Position numbers and translations under genes: made by a program. A model generated the notes under the pieces. That model did not search any database. It was given only the letters and a program-made list of their open reading frames with translations, and was not told the DNA's origin. A DNA stretch of 64,000 nucleotides from Schaalia sp. ZJ405. GTDB lineage: Bacteria; Actinomycetota; Actinomycetes; Actinomycetales; Actinomycetaceae. The stretch spans positions 186,001 to 250,000 of the forward strand of contig NZ_CP064952.1 in the NCBI RefSeq assembly GCF_011038885.2, given 5' to 3'. Positions 9,184 through 18,479 of the stretch are shown one piece after another. How positions within the stretch are numbered: the stretch's first letter is position 1; each line of letters begins with the position of its first letter.

Positions 9184-9858
9184 TTAGCCCTCGGGTGGCT
9201 CTTCGGCGCTGACAACATAGTCGGCACGAGGACGGGACTCCTCAACGAACTCAATGTTCGCTGCGTCCACGGTCCGCACCCAGTGGGCGGCATCCACGCG
9301 GTCACGCCCAAAAGCTTCGTGCCGAGCAACGAGGCGGCGAAGCATATCGCTGCGCGGAGTGTCGATGTACACCAGCATGTCGATGAGCTCGCGCACGTCG
9401 CGCCAGCCTGGAAGATTCACCCCGAGATAGTTGCCTTCGGTGATGATGATTCCGGTGGGAGCCAAAGGAATCGAGGCTGCGATAGGTTCATGCAGGTCAC
9501 GTCGATAGTCGGGCGCGAGAAGCGTCTCATTCGAGACCGTGCGCACCCGATGCAGAAGAGACACGTAGCCGCCGATGTCAAAGGTATCGGGGGCACCCTT
9601 ACGATCATGACGCTCCCACAGATCAAGAACGGTGTTCGACAGGTGAAAACCGTCCATCGGGAGGATCCCCGCGACCTCCACATCCGCAGACTGAAGAAGG
9701 TCGCTGACTATTCCGGCGACCGTTGATTTCCCGGTTCCCGGCGGCCCAGTCAGGCCGAGGACGCGCAGTTCTTCACCGCGTGCGAGCCGGTGAAGAACGA
9801 GGTCCGTGATCTGACGGGCAACGGACTGCGAAGCATTAAACGAAGATGCGTGGATCAT
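9184..9858 (-). CDS. P-loop nucleoside/uridine-kinase-like protein
   Basis: The 224-residue protein has Walker A GPPGTGKSTVAG near residue 39, the acceptor-site motif PMDGFHLSN, and TGIIITEGNYLGVNLPGWRD, which together match the uridine kinase/phosphoribulokinase-like group annotated as nucleoside/nucleotide kinase family proteins. RLVARHEAFGR resembles the lid segment. The phosphoryl acceptor cannot be told from sequence. The next minus-strand gene upstream (sprT-like, ending 9954) is separated by 95 bases. Confidence 0.85.
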   Translation of the reverse strand: MIHASSFNASQSVARQITDLVLHRLARGEELRVLGLTGPPGTGKSTVAGIVSDLLQSADVEVAGILPMDGFHLSNTVLDLWERHDRKGAPDTFDIGGYVSLLHRVRTVSNETLLAPDYRRDLHEPIAASIPLAPTGIIITEGNYLGVNLPGWRDVRELIDMLVYIDTPRSDMLRRLVARHEAFGRDRVDAAHWVRTVDAANIEFVEESRPRADYVVSAEEPPEG

Positions 9859-9953
9859 GACGAGTACCTGCGTTGTGGAGGGAATGGACCGGGCGCCGGC
9901 AGTGAGATGCCGATTCGTTGAGGGGTCGCCTGTGCGCTCGTCATGACCTGAGT

Positions 9954-10466
9954 TTAGGGCAAAGGGCGCCGCAGTGACGCTAGCTCACGAGCGTAGGCAC
10001 CCCCGGGTTGTGTGGGAACGCCATCCTTCGTCCACGTGAGAATCCGACGCCGATCAAAGGAATGCGTGCATGAGCCACATGCGACAACACGTTTGGGCTG
10101 CCGGAAAAGTTTCTTCGTTGCCCCGCACACCGGGCACGTCCCCACCCAGGGGGCCTCAGGTTCTGGGAGTTGAGCGGGTAGGCGTGCGTCATCAGGAGCG
10201 CCGAGCGCCCGAGCCATACGCTTCCATTCGGCATCGTGATGGTGATGGGGACCAACCATTGCGTGCGCGATTTCGTGGAGGATAACGCCGCGCACCGTCG
10301 CCTCGTCGTAGAGATCAACAAGGGGGCCCGATAGAGTGATTGTTTTGCGCGCGTGGGTGCACGAGCCGGCGCGTCGTTTCGCGTGATCGAAACGAAACGT
10401 CCAGTCGCTAAGTCCCGCGGCGTCCATGATGACCCGGGCTTGCCTGCGTGCCTCCTCCCGGTTCAC
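9954..10466 (-). CDS. SprT-like zinc metalloprotease-fold protein
   Basis: The 170-residue protein contains HEIAHAMVGPHHHHDAEW, an HExxH zinc site with downstream histidines, and a C-terminal zinc-ribbon-like part with CPVCGATKK and CGSC. This is the SprT-like layout; eukaryotic relatives cut DNA-protein crosslinks, while the bacterial role is unclear. The GTG at 10466 is chosen because it overlaps the hrpA stop codon as GTGA, suggesting translational coupling. The longer open frame lies entirely inside hrpA in another frame. Confidence 0.85.
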   Translation of the reverse strand: MNREEARRQARVIMDAAGLSDWTFRFDHAKRRAGSCTHARKTITLSGPLVDLYDEATVRGVILHEIAHAMVGPHHHHDAEWKRMARALGAPDDARLPAQLPEPEAPWVGTCPVCGATKKLFRQPKRVVACGSCTHSFDRRRILTWTKDGVPTQPGGAYARELASLRRPLP

Positions 10467-13400
10467 GTCAGACGCCCCAACAAAGTGCGGATCCGCTTGA
10501 CTGACACTTTCGTTGGCGTGCCCAACTGTTGAGCAAAGAAAGACACCCGAAGTTCTTGCAGCATCCACCGGGCGTGGAGAATCAGCTCGGCGCGTTCGGT
10601 ACTGAAAGGCAGAGTATCGGCGCGGGCCTGAGCGTCATCCACCATCGCCGTGGCCTCGGTGATCCGGCCCATGTCCTCGAGGTCTCGGGCGAGTGCTCCA
10701 GGGGACGAGGACGCGCGCGCAATGCGCGCGGCACCCGCACGCAAATACCTGGCCAGATGGGGCATCGCCCACAGCGGGGTCTGCGCAACAAAACCGGGGT
10801 AGACAAGGGATTTCGTGTTTGCGGCCACGTCCGTGACGGTCTGAGTCATCGATGCTTCCGTGTGCTCACGCAGTGCGCTGTCAACCTCACTCTGGCCCTC
10901 CATTGCACGCACCACGTGACCGAGAATGTCGTAAACGCGATCCTCGTGAAGGTCACGGGCCACGGCAGCAAGACTGTCGAAAGATTCTCGGCTACGGATC
11001 GACGAGACACCGCTTGGCCCGGAGAGTTCATCAACCAAGGAGAGCGCGGATGCGTACTGTGCGTCGGCAACCAATTCTTCCGTGTTGGCATAGGGAGAAG
11101 CAGCGAGCATCAGTGCCTGACGTCCCGTCCACCGCGTTGTCACCCGCGTGTGTGTCAATTGCACTTTAAGTAAGAGGAGACGAGCAAGCCCGACCCGATG
11201 GTTGCGATCAGCTTCGGCTGCATTCGCCATGACGCGAACACTAACGGCACCTGTGTCAGTGGTGCTGTGGTTGATGAGTGCGGGGAAACCGCGGAGTTTC
11301 ACCCCATCTGCTCCCGTTGACTCAACGGATCGAGGCAACGGTCTGATGGGAAACTCCGTGAGGCCGTCTTGGTGGAAGTCAGCGGCCTGGCTCATTGCCC
11401 CCACAGGGGATGGTGAATGATCGAGGGCGTGCTGCGCGCGACTGTCTTTCACAGAAGCGGTGCGATCAGAGGCAGCCGTGCCGCTTGCCCCGTGAACACC
11501 GTGGAGTTCAGATGAGCGGGGTTCACCCGTCTGCGTGGAAGCTGGATCCTTTGCCGCCGTCACCTTGCGAGCCCCGGCTCTCCCACGTCGGTTGGAACGG
11601 TCGCGCTGTGCATCCTCAAACGCCTGAGCAACTGCGCCTCGCACCGCATGACGAATGGCCTGGTCCGCTGCCTTCGCAAGGGTTCGCTGAAGATAGGTCA
11701 GGTCAGTTCCACTCCCCAGCTCCCTCCCGGAGCCATCAACAACAACGTAGGTCATGCGCAGATGATCGGGCAGAGCATTGGCAGCGTAGGCCAGGTCCTC
11801 ATCGGACAGATCAACGCCGCGTAGCTCACGCATCGCTCGGGAAAACGCCTGAGCGAACGACGCGGACATACCGGCCCGCGTTTTCTGGGAGTCACCGGAG
11901 TTCAAGGGGACGCTCTGAGCGGCAGGAGAGTCGGCGAGTGCATGGGAGCCCTGCGCCGAAGCCGCTGTCACTGCCTGCTGAGGGAGAGCTTTCGGTTTGG
12001 CGCGCGTGGCCTGCCCCGTGCGCGCACCCCACTGCGCAAGACGGTCCATCGCCGCCGACAACGACAGGGGATCGTCCTCGGCTCGGCTCGTCGTCACAGT
12101 GTTGAGCGCCGCCGCCTCGTCCTCGTCACCATCCCCCGACTCTCGCTTCGCCATCCACGCGGATGCCTGCGCCCCCACCTCAGGTGCCGGAGCGAGAAGA
12201 CGGCGTTTAGCTTTGGGGAGGGCCCGAATGGTTTCAGTAATGAGTTCCTCGCGCATCCCGGGAACCAGCCAGTCAGTTCCCCCGTCGGTCACGCGTTCAA
12301 GAACCTCAATGGGAATTGTCATCGTGATGCCATCACGAGCCGACCCAGGTGAGAACTCGTAATCCAGACGCAGCCTGATGTCACCGCACATCCAATGGTC
12401 AGGAAAACCTTCCTGCTCATGGCCACCACCGCGCGGCAACAGCACAGCCGATGTGTACGTCAGCAAATCAGGGGTCTTGACCCGCTGACGTTTCCACCAG
12501 CGATTGAAATGACCCGTCGACACGACGTCCTCGGGAATGACATCGTCGAAGAAACGGAAACGTGCGTCCTCGTCTGCAACGAGGCCGCGGCGACGTGAGC
12601 GCCGCTCAATCTCGCGGGCTTGCTCAAGGAGTTCATCGTTACGTTTCTGGAAGGCATGACGTTCACGCCACTGGCCCGCAACCAGGGCATGCGAGATGAA
12701 CATGTCACGTGCCACGGTTCGCGCCGTCAACTTGGCATCGGCATCATCGACATCGGTGCCGGGGGTTGATGCGCCAGTCGATAAGGCACTGTCCTGCGGT
12801 GAAGAGTCACGTGACGAGGCCGCACCAGCGACTCCGCGAGCGCCAGTTGCAGCAGGAAAATGAGCATCGGCGGACACAACGGAATCTGGTTGAGCCCCGT
12901 GAGCCTTCCCCTCGTCGCTGGCAGCTGCGGAGCTGGCGGCCAACGCTAAGGCAAGAATGTCGCGCCCCACCGACCCGAGTTCTTGGGAGGCGCGCGCTGA
13001 CCCGCGACGAGCGGGTCCGTCCTCGTCCCCACGATCTCCGAGCAAACCCTGAGCGATGCCCGCAAGAGATCCCGGTGTGGCCACAGATGACCCGAGTACG
13101 CCGGATGACCCAATAACAGTGTCGCCCAGACGCCCAAGGAGAACAGGCCGGTCGGCGCTCAACGTCAGGCCGTAGAGCAGCACCTTTTCTTTGACCATCG
13201 CGGCGCCCTTCGAGGACGACCAATACGGTTGCGAATAGATACGCTTGACAAGAGGGGCAGCAAGAGGCTCGATCCATTCGGGGCGGATCCGCGCAACTGT
13301 TCGAGCAAAGAGACGGCTTGTTTCCACAAGTTCAGCGGTCATCACCCACGCCGGATGTGACCTGGCCAAACCCGACCCCGGCCACACCGTGAAACGCGTG

Positions 13401-15832
13401 CCACGAGTACCCTGATAGGTGCGTTTCTGCTCATCCCAGGACCCCACGTTCGATAGCAACCCCACGAGGAGAGAACGGTGAATCTCATCGGCATCAACCG
13501 TGGTATGCCCCTGCGTGAATGCCACAACCGCGCGGGCCGCAGCGTCCTGGGTTCCCCCAAATTGCGCGGCCTCGACGACATCTCGGCTGCTGGGGATACT
13601 CAACGGATGGATCGCTAAATCCAGAGGGCGGGCCATCTGCTGAAGCTGCGTGACGACGTCGCGCCACTCACGGAAGCGCAGGTAGTGAAGGAACTCCGCG
13701 CGGCATAGGCGCCTGAAAGCTGAGCCCGAGAGGTCGCGCTGTTGAACATGCAAGTAGCGCCACAGGTTGAGGTAGGTGATGAAATCTGAATGCGGGTCGG
13801 CAAAGCGCGCGTGGGACGCGTCGGCGGCTTGCTGATGATCGAGTGGGCGCTCGCGGACATCTTGAATAGACAGGGCTGCAACAATGACAAGAACTTCGGA
13901 CGCACAGCCGTTCGCATCGCCCTCAAGGAGCATCCGACCCAGGCGCGGATCAATGGGAAGATGAGCGAGGTCTCGGCCGATCGGCGTGAGGGAATGCTCG
14001 CCCGCCTCGTCCTCGTCAAGCGCGCCGATCTCCACGAGAAGCTGGATGCCGTCACGCACAGCCCGACGATCCGGTGGGTCAAGGAAGGGGAACTGCTGGA
14101 TGGACCCCAGGCCCAGTGAGGCCATCTGAAGGATGACGGAAGCCAGGGAAGTTCTCAGGATCTCAGGTTCGGTGAACTCTGGGCGCGCCTCGTAGTCCCG
14201 CTGTGAATACAGGCGAATCGCAATGCCGTCGGCAACGCGGCCGCTTCGTCCGGCGCGCTGGTTCGCGGAGGCCTGCGATACCGGTTCAATGGGAAGACGC
14301 TGCACTTTCGTCCGATTTGAGTACCGGGAAATTCGTGCCATGCCAGGGTCGATGACGTAGCGGATCCCCGGGACAGTCAGCGACGTTTCCGCCACATTCG
14401 TTGCCAGAACAACCCGGCGCAGACGGTGCGCCTCGAACACCCTGTGCTGTTCGGCCGCGGTCAGGCGCGCGAAGAGCGGAATGACTTCCACGCTGCCGGG
14501 TCGGGCTGGTGCATCTTCACCGGCACGCACTCCCCGGGGGCCCAGGTGGTCGAGCAGAGCCTGTTCGGTGTCGCGGATATCGCGTTCACCCGGGAGGAAT
14601 ACGAGGATGTCGCCCTCGCCCTCGGTGGCGCTGCGGTGAGCGTCCTCGGCGATGAGTTCGTCAACGGCATGACAAATTGCCTGCTCAACGTCGATGTCTT
14701 CGCCCAGGCCATAACCGAGGGTCGGGAGGTCATCGTCTGGGTCTTCGAGTACCAACTGCTCGACGTGACCTAAGTGATTGTCTTGACCGGGTGTCACGCG
14801 AGGATCAGAGGAGTTGCCCGGGGTCTCGTGGGCGCCGGATATTCCGTCGGGTGCGTGAGTGTGGCTGGACGTTGAGTATGAGGTCGGTACGTCGGCGCTC
14901 AGAGGTCGGTAGCGGATCTCCACGGGGAAGGTCCGGCCTGATACCTCGATGACGGGAGCTTTCTCAATGAGACGCCCTTGCCCGGGGATTCCGTCCCACC
15001 GGCCAAAATGCTCAGCGAAACGCTGAGAATCAATTGTTGCCGAGGTGATGATGACTTTCAGATCAGGGCGCATCGGCAGCAGACGCGCGAGGTAGCCCAG
15101 GATGAAGTCGATGTTCAAGCTGCGTTCGTGGGCTTCGTCAATGATCAGGGTGTCGTAGCGGCTTAGCAGTGGATCCGACTGGATTTCTGCCAGCAGGATG
15201 CCGTCAGTCATGAGTTTGACGAGGGTTGTGGGGCCGACCTCGTCGGTGAAACGCACCTGGTAGCCCACAACCTGACCGTTTTCTCGTCCGACTTTCTGGC
15301 CGAGTTCTTCTGCGATTCTGTCGGCGACGGATCGGGCGGCGATCCTGCGTGGCTGTGTATGACCGATCAGTCCACGCACCCCTCGTCCCAGTTGCAAACA
15401 GATTTTCGGCAGCTGCGTTGTTTTACCCGAACCCGTTTCTCCCGACACGATAACGACCTGGTGGTCCCTGATGGCGTCGGCGATTTCGTGGCGTCGCGCG
15501 CTGACGGGCAAGTCAGGGTACGTGATGACGGGGATCGATGCGGCCCGCAGCGCCAATTGATCGGGGGTGAAAGGACGGAAAGGACGTGCCGTGTCGTAGT
15601 GGGGGCGCCGCGTGCGTCGCCGAAGTCTCAGCTGGTCGCGCTGCTGTTCTCCCCGGGTGTGTGCGCGCCTCTTCGGTGACGCTGCCTGTTGGGTATTTTT
15701 CCGAGAATTCGTGGGGGCCTTCCCCCGGGGGTCCTTCTGGGGACGAGGACGAGCCGGCCCGCCGGTCCTTAGACGTGAGGAACCGTTGTTTTCAGGCTGC
15801 TTCTTACGAGGCTGCGGGTCGGACGTAGGCAC
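10463..15832 (-). CDS. hrpA: DEAH-box ATP-dependent RNA helicase HrpA
   Basis: At 1789 residues this is a large HrpA. A basic, Pro/Arg-rich N-terminal tail (1-85) precedes Walker A GETGSGKT (131-138), DEAH (232-235), SAT (264-266) and, further on, the NVAETSLTVPG and QRAGRSGR helicase motifs. The helicase-associated region follows, and the long C-terminal half corresponds to the HrpA C-terminal domain. Several low-complexity insertions (for instance near residues 315-355, 935-1040 and 1430-1500) account for the length above the usual 1300 or so, and several of them hold copies of the GACGAGGACG motif (DEDE or SSS in translation). HrpA relatives resolve stalled or collided ribosomes in E. coli; that role here is inferred. 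It is divergent from the PfkB kinase and coupled to the SprT-like gene. Confidence 0.95.
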   Translation of the reverse strand: MPTSDPQPRKKQPENNGSSRLRTGGPARPRPQKDPRGKAPTNSRKNTQQAASPKRRAHTRGEQQRDQLRLRRRTRRPHYDTARPFRPFTPDQLALRAASIPVITYPDLPVSARRHEIADAIRDHQVVIVSGETGSGKTTQLPKICLQLGRGVRGLIGHTQPRRIAARSVADRIAEELGQKVGRENGQVVGYQVRFTDEVGPTTLVKLMTDGILLAEIQSDPLLSRYDTLIIDEAHERSLNIDFILGYLARLLPMRPDLKVIITSATIDSQRFAEHFGRWDGIPGQGRLIEKAPVIEVSGRTFPVEIRYRPLSADVPTSYSTSSHTHAPDGISGAHETPGNSSDPRVTPGQDNHLGHVEQLVLEDPDDDLPTLGYGLGEDIDVEQAICHAVDELIAEDAHRSATEGEGDILVFLPGERDIRDTEQALLDHLGPRGVRAGEDAPARPGSVEVIPLFARLTAAEQHRVFEAHRLRRVVLATNVAETSLTVPGIRYVIDPGMARISRYSNRTKVQRLPIEPVSQASANQRAGRSGRVADGIAIRLYSQRDYEARPEFTEPEILRTSLASVILQMASLGLGSIQQFPFLDPPDRRAVRDGIQLLVEIGALDEDEAGEHSLTPIGRDLAHLPIDPRLGRMLLEGDANGCASEVLVIVAALSIQDVRERPLDHQQAADASHARFADPHSDFITYLNLWRYLHVQQRDLSGSAFRRLCRAEFLHYLRFREWRDVVTQLQQMARPLDLAIHPLSIPSSRDVVEAAQFGGTQDAAARAVVAFTQGHTTVDADEIHRSLLVGLLSNVGSWDEQKRTYQGTRGTRFTVWPGSGLARSHPAWVMTAELVETSRLFARTVARIRPEWIEPLAAPLVKRIYSQPYWSSSKGAAMVKEKVLLYGLTLSADRPVLLGRLGDTVIGSSGVLGSSVATPGSLAGIAQGLLGDRGDEDGPARRGSARASQELGSVGRDILALALAASSAAASDEGKAHGAQPDSVVSADAHFPAATGARGVAGAASSRDSSPQDSALSTGASTPGTDVDDADAKLTARTVARDMFISHALVAGQWRERHAFQKRNDELLEQAREIERRSRRRGLVADEDARFRFFDDVIPEDVVSTGHFNRWWKRQRVKTPDLLTYTSAVLLPRGGGHEQEGFPDHWMCGDIRLRLDYEFSPGSARDGITMTIPIEVLERVTDGGTDWLVPGMREELITETIRALPKAKRRLLAPAPEVGAQASAWMAKRESGDGDEDEAAALNTVTTSRAEDDPLSLSAAMDRLAQWGARTGQATRAKPKALPQQAVTAASAQGSHALADSPAAQSVPLNSGDSQKTRAGMSASFAQAFSRAMRELRGVDLSDEDLAYAANALPDHLRMTYVVVDGSGRELGSGTDLTYLQRTLAKAADQAIRHAVRGAVAQAFEDAQRDRSNRRGRAGARKVTAAKDPASTQTGEPRSSELHGVHGASGTAASDRTASVKDSRAQHALDHSPSPVGAMSQAADFHQDGLTEFPIRPLPRSVESTGADGVKLRGFPALINHSTTDTGAVSVRVMANAAEADRNHRVGLARLLLLKVQLTHTRVTTRWTGRQALMLAASPYANTEELVADAQYASALSLVDELSGPSGVSSIRSRESFDSLAAVARDLHEDRVYDILGHVVRAMEGQSEVDSALREHTEASMTQTVTDVAANTKSLVYPGFVAQTPLWAMPHLARYLRAGAARIARASSSPGALARDLEDMGRITEATAMVDDAQARADTLPFSTERAELILHARWMLQELRVSFFAQQLGTPTKVSVKRIRTLLGRLT

Positions 15833-15866
15833 CCGACTATTTTAGTCGACGCATCATGACCTACAC

Positions 15867-15965
15867 GATCGAAGACCTGTTGTTCGCGGCATGCCTTGGC
15901 TTCTCACAGATGATCGAAGACCTGTTGTTCGCGGCATGCCTTGGCTTCTCACAGATGATCGAAGA
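15867..15965 (+). repeat. 45-bp tandem duplication in the hrpA-pfkB intergenic region
   Basis: A 45-base unit starting GATCGAAGACCTG is present twice without visible change (15867-15911 and 15912-15956) and begins a third time for nine bases. Because 45 is divisible by 3 the frame of the downstream gene stays open through it, giving two identical 15-residue stretches (IEDLLFAACLGFSQM) if translated. It lies in the shared upstream region of hrpA and the kinase. Confidence 0.9.
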
Positions 15966-15981
15966 TGCTAGGAATGATCCC

Positions 15982-17097
15982 ATGCATGGAGTTTTCGCTG
16001 GCCTGACCACTTTGGACATCATTCACGCCCTGGATCACGAACCCGACACCGCAACGAAAACCACGTCAACGAATCACGTGATGGCCGCCGGAGGACCGGC
16101 AACAAATGCCGCGGTAACAGCGGCAGCCCTCAACCGCGTCGCCGGGGCGCTGAAGCCTGGACACGAGGACGAGGCTTTAGCGATGACTCTGCTCACCGCG
16201 CTTGGTGGGGGAACAGTCGCACAGTTCCTGGCTGTGGACTTGAAAGAATCCGGGGTGTTGAGCCTCGATGCCACTGCTGCATCGTCGACAGAGGATACGC
16301 CGGCGATCTCCTCGATCATTGAGCATCCCCGCGGACGCATGGTTGCCTCAACAAATGCGCGCCTCGACGTTGACGTGGACACCGGACGGGCTCTCCTGCG
16401 CGCACAGATTGAACGCGTTGGACCTCCAGACGTTGTTCTCGTTGACGGACACAACCCCGGCCTCGCCAATGAAGCACTGAAGTGGGGAGTTGAACTGGCT
16501 CACGAGGACGGTTCACACCGGGGCGAAAACTTAGATGACCCCTTTGCTTTCATTGAGGCAAAACCCCCTCACCTGCGGATTCTTGACGGCGGCTCGTGGA
16601 AGGACTGGTTGACGCCGCTGCTGCCACTCATTGATATAGCGGTCGTCTCGGCTGACTTTTGCCCACCTGTGCTCACTCAACCCGACGGCGAACAGGTCGC
16701 AGCTTTCCTGCGCGGGTTCGGCATCACTCGCGTGATCCGCACGCAGGGACCCGACCCGGTTCAGTGGTGGTGGGCAGGCACCTCGGGTGAAGTTGAGGTT
16801 CCCAGCGTCAACGCCATCTCCACCCTGGGTGCCGGTGACATTTTCCACGGGGCACTGGCATGGGCTCTCGGTCACCTCCACCACAGTTCACGAATCATTG
16901 CCGAGGACGAGGCGGGCTCAACGCACCCACACGCACGCGACACCCACGTTCACACTGACGGTATGGACAATCCTTCGGCGGTTATTGCCTTTGCCAGCGA
17001 TGTTGCGGCACTGTCAACTCAGAGCTTTGGGACGCGATCGTGGCGGGAAACCCCAGAGCTTGAGAGCATCGTCGCGAGGTTCCTTGAGGCGAACTGA
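15982..17097 (+). CDS. PfkB-family carbohydrate kinase
   Basis: The protein has the ribokinase-like fold: AAGGPATNAAVTAAAL (substrate-side PfkB signature region) near the N-terminus and STLGAGDIFHGALAWALG near residue 290, where GAGD forms the anion hole with the catalytic Asp. The sugar substrate is unknown. A His/Glu/Asp-rich insertion (EDEAGSTHPHARDTHVHTDG) follows the GAGD helix and is unlike the family. The frame is open back to 15856, but that part is a 45-bp tandem duplication; the ATG at 15982, with AGGA upstream, begins exactly at the first beta-strand (MHGVFAGLTTLDI) and gives 371 residues, so it is preferred. Confidence 0.88.
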   Translation: MHGVFAGLTTLDIIHALDHEPDTATKTTSTNHVMAAGGPATNAAVTAAALNRVAGALKPGHEDEALAMTLLTALGGGTVAQFLAVDLKESGVLSLDATAASSTEDTPAISSIIEHPRGRMVASTNARLDVDVDTGRALLRAQIERVGPPDVVLVDGHNPGLANEALKWGVELAHEDGSHRGENLDDPFAFIEAKPPHLRILDGGSWKDWLTPLLPLIDIAVVSADFCPPVLTQPDGEQVAAFLRGFGITRVIRTQGPDPVQWWWAGTSGEVEVPSVNAISTLGAGDIFHGALAWALGHLHHSSRIIAEDEAGSTHPHARDTHVHTDGMDNPSAVIAFASDVAALSTQSFGTRSWRETPELESIVARFLEAN

Positions 17098-17154
17098 CAC
17101 GCGGGCGACACCAGCGGGTGCCGGGTGCTGTGCGGGAAACTATCTCTGGGCCGG

Positions 17155-17180
17155 AAAACTACCGCTGGTCAGCGGTTTTA
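17155..17180 (+). terminator. Short hairpin at the end of the PfkB kinase gene
   Basis: ACCGCTG and CAGCGGT flank a two-base centre, followed by TTTTA on the plus strand, so it could end transcription from the kinase gene. It overlaps the last codons of the convergent hydrolase. Confidence 0.45.
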
Positions 17181-17947
17181 CGTGCGATGGGCACCCACTG
17201 TTTGGCCCAGTTAACTGCGAGGCTGTCTAGCTCTTCAACGCCGACGCCGGAACCAAAATCTGAGTTCGGAACAATCTCCACCCGAGACCCGTCAGGCAGC
17301 TTGGGGAACGCGTCCTGCGTGAGCGCCATCAGGCCGCTTTGCGCATCCGCTTCGTCATGAATGATGAGCGTCGGCTGAGAAAGCCCGTCAACAAGGGACT
17401 CAGTGTCTGTCATTGACAGGTCAATGAGCGTCTGCTTGGAGATTGTGAACTGGCGGCGAACCGACGGTGAATCATCGGGGATCGTCGTGGTTCCGTAGTC
17501 CTCGAGGTCACGCAGCTGAATGTCAGAGAAGATCGCCGTCCAATCGTAGGAGATCGGGCCGATCGTGGGGGAAGACAAAATCATGGCGGCAACGTCACGA
17601 GGTCTGGCGCGTAACGCCACGGTCGCGCCGAAAGAATGCCCGTGAAGAACCTGACGCGTAAAACCTTGATCCGCCAACCACCCCGACGCTGCACGCAGGT
17701 CCTCGACCATTGCGTCCAGAGTGATGATTTCATCGCCGGAAGCCCCGTGACCCGAATAGTCGAACTCAAGGGTGGCGTACCCGGCCTCACGATAAGCCTT
17801 CGACAGCCGATCAAAATGCTCCGCCGAATGTCGGTCAGCAAGGAAGGAGTGAGAGAAGAGGACCGCAGCATCGCTGGAATCGACGGGGTTGGTCAACGTC
17901 CCCGCGATTGAAACCCCTCTGGGTGTCTGCATCACAATTTCACTCAC
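17159..17947 (-). CDS. Alpha/beta hydrolase, catalytic His not evident
   Basis: The 262-residue protein matches alpha/beta hydrolases of the serine aminopeptidase/dienelactone-hydrolase-like kind: AVLFSHSFLADRHS (oxyanion region), LEFDYSGHGASG, the nucleophile elbow LHGHSFGATVAL and the acid position IIHDEADAQSG. Where the catalytic histidine is expected the sequence reads VPNSDFGSGVG, with no histidine, so activity is uncertain. The GTG at 17947 is used; the longer frame upstream is antisense to the YtxH gene promoter region and not protein-like. It converges on the PfkB kinase gene with a shared hairpin. Confidence 0.8.
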   Translation of the reverse strand: MSEIVMQTPRGVSIAGTLTNPVDSSDAAVLFSHSFLADRHSAEHFDRLSKAYREAGYATLEFDYSGHGASGDEIITLDAMVEDLRAASGWLADQGFTRQVLHGHSFGATVALRARPRDVAAMILSSPTIGPISYDWTAIFSDIQLRDLEDYGTTTIPDDSPSVRRQFTISKQTLIDLSMTDTESLVDGLSQPTLIIHDEADAQSGLMALTQDAFPKLPDGSRVEIVPNSDFGSGVGVEELDSLAVNWAKQWVPIARKTADQR

Positions 17948-18131
17948 CCCTACACGGTATCGCGTTGCGCTGACGAATTCGAGAGTGTTTTCAACTGATG
18001 TGCATTTGTGACACGTTTGCCCGCACACTTGCTGGGGATGATTCGTGGGGAAACGGTAGGCTTGATTGCGTTGGATGCTACGCCGACGTGATGACCTCAC
18101 GCACCAGAATCTGAAGAATCGAGGGGGCCAC

Positions 18132-18479
18132 ATGGGAATGAAAATGGGACTTGTTGTGGGACTTGGAGTCGGATACGTCCTGGGCACACGCGCCGGACGT
18201 GAACAGTACGACAAGATCCGCACCGTGGCATCAAAAGTTCGCCGCGTCCCCATCGTTGCCAAACCCCTCGACGCCGCCGGAGCCAAAGCCTCCGACATTG
18301 TTCGCGCTCAGGGCGAACGCGTCACCGACAAAGTCGCTGACATGGTGAAGGAACGCCTCTTCGGGGCTCCAGCTTCGTCCTCGTCAATGGAATATCCGGC
18401 GCACACCACGTACCCGGCGAGTCCGCCTGCCCCTGAGGGAACCGTTCCAGTGGATGGCACGCAAACGAGCGTTCGCTGA
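18132..18479 (+). CDS. YtxH-like small membrane-anchored protein
   Basis: The 115-residue protein starts MGMKMGLVVGLGVGYVLGTRAGREQYDKIR, a glycine-rich membrane segment with the GTRAGREQYDKI signature of the YtxH/gas-vesicle-like family in actinobacteria. An amphipathic middle part and a Pro/Ser-rich tail (PASSSSMEY) follow. The ATG at 18132 is preferred over the upstream one because GAGGGGG lies just before it and the membrane helix starts there. Its TGA overlaps the ATG of the next gene by one base, so the two are likely translated together. Function is unknown; relatives are often stress-associated. Confidence 0.8.
   Translation: MGMKMGLVVGLGVGYVLGTRAGREQYDKIRTVASKVRRVPIVAKPLDAAGAKASDIVRAQGERVTDKVADMVKERLFGAPASSSSMEYPAHTTYPASPPAPEGTVPVDGTQTSVR

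Noticed and set aside
15856..15981. N-terminal 42 codons of the PfkB open frame
   Set aside because: They are produced by the 45-bp tandem duplication and are not part of the kinase fold; a better start with a binding site is at 15982.
17948..18298. N-terminal extension of the hydrolase frame
   Set aside because: It is antisense to the YtxH gene and its translation is not protein-like.
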